Made by a program: the position numbers and the translations under genes | Shown here: piece by piece, positions 63,811-64,000 of the stretch | Position numbering within the stretch: position 1 is the first letter of the stretch | Layout of the letters: every line of letters begins with the position of its first letter | NCBI RefSeq assembly: GCF_003935425.1 | Contig: NZ_RHQN01000008.1 | Span: 124,001 to 188,000 of the forward strand | From: Pseudomonas sp. v388 | GTDB taxonomy: Bacteria; Pseudomonadota; Gammaproteobacteria; Pseudomonadales; Pseudomonadaceae | Reading direction: 5' to 3' | Length of the DNA: 64,000 nt | The notes under the pieces: model-generated | What the model was told of the DNA's origin: nothing | Seen by the model: only the letters and a program-made list of their open reading frames with translations | The model's database searches: none

Positions 63811-63834
63811 CCCATCGACCGGGCGGTCGATGGG
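63811..63834. other. Perfect hairpin between hcp and vgrG
   Basis: CCCATCGACC and GGTCGATGGG, 10-bp perfect stem with loop GGGC, no T-run, located 10 bp after the hcp stop and 48 bp before vgrG. It may protect or process the hcp end of the transcript and so favour Hcp over VgrG. Inference. Confidence 0.55.
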
Positions 63835-63844
63835 ACGTCATGGT

Positions 63845-64000
63845 TTAGCCGGCGACGGCAGGCTCCCGGTGGTCATGAGAGCCGGTAGTGGTGGCGACGT
63901 GGTGATCCCAGACGATTTTCCGGTAGCTGAATGCCACGTCTACCAGGTCGGTCGAATGGGGGCTGGTCAGATCATTGTTTTTTTCCATGTACTGGTTGAT
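63845..64000 (-). CDS. hcp: Hcp (TssD) tube protein, 3' part
   Basis: The last 51 residues before the TAA at 63845 are visible: the segment NQYMEKNNDLTSPHSTDLVD, then VAFSYRKIVWDHHVATTT. The final beta strand VAFSYRKIVWDH is typical of one class of Pseudomonas Hcp. The 5' end lies beyond the window. Position just upstream of vgrG agrees with an hcp-vgrG cargo operon. The short His-containing tail (GSHDHREPAVAG) is not needed for the assignment. Confidence 0.82.
   Translation of the reverse strand: MNQYMEKNNDLTSPHSTDLVDVAFSYRKIVWDHHVATTTGSHDHREPAVAG

Noticed and set aside
1-64000. CRISPR arrays, insertion sequences, prophage genes or rRNA operons
   Set aside because: None seen: no regularly spaced direct repeats, no transposase or integrase frames, and no rRNA sequence.

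Overview
The window looks like chromosomal DNA of a Pseudomonas species, probably of the P. fluorescens/P. syringae/P. putida lineages. It is GC-rich with strong G/C third-position bias. It opens with the 3' end of the MerR-type gene and a tRNA-Pro that in Pseudomonas follow pheST-ihfA, and it carries typical Pseudomonas blocks: a tonB2-exbB1-exbD1-like set, glutaminase, a PBP2 paralogue, a TerC/CBS protein, and many copies of the GTAGGAGCGAGC-type REP repeat. All identifications come from reading the translated sequence; no database search was run.

Layout. 1-6.4 kb: regulator end, tRNA-Pro, a gene-poor stretch, a zinc alcohol/formaldehyde dehydrogenase, two lipoproteins, an orphan LPS-kinase-like protein and small unknowns. 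6.5-8.1 kb: copper delivery to cytochrome oxidase (DUF2946 protein, SCO lipoprotein, PCu(A)C chaperone). 8.6-10.7 kb: TonB-ExbB-ExbD. 10.8-19.1 kb: glutaminase, DUF1615 lipoprotein, DUF1810 protein, ABC exporter, Tas-like aldo/keto reductase, and an overlapping SDR + GH15 glycosidase pair. 19.1-22.4 kb: a DUF2723-like membrane protein divergent from a NorR-type NO sensor. 22.6-31 kb: MFS transporter, LysE exporter facing an AraC regulator, RcnB-like protein, a second-type PBP2, pyruvate:quinone oxidoreductase PoxB and a GFA-fold protein. 31.2-35.7 kb: LysR-led cluster with a monooxygenase-fold membrane protein, a Tat-exported amidohydrolase and a YcaC-like hydrolase. 36-39.4 kb: moaA and a CPA1 antiporter.

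39.6-47.3 kb is a seven-gene minus-strand operon, divergent from an IclR regulator. A PotABCD-like ABC importer is interleaved with a three-subunit flavin/[2Fe-2S] amine or opine dehydrogenase, so uptake and first oxidation of one nitrogen compound appear co-regulated. 47.4-54.7 kb holds a chemoreceptor with a clear FliA promoter, an RlmI-like methyltransferase, small helical proteins, an FKBP isomerase and a TerC/CBS/CorC protein preceded by a possible leader ORF.

55.5-64 kb (minus strand) is a type VI secretion cargo island: hcp (cut by the window end), vgrG, DUF4123 adaptor, a 1138-residue VasX-like membrane-active effector, and two multi-membrane-span proteins that are immunity or accessory candidates. 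Overlapping reading frames tie vgrG through the first membrane protein together. GC content falls towards the effector C-terminus and the membrane-protein genes, as expected for exchangeable toxin/immunity ends. This island and the dehydrogenase/transport operon are the most interesting parts of the window.
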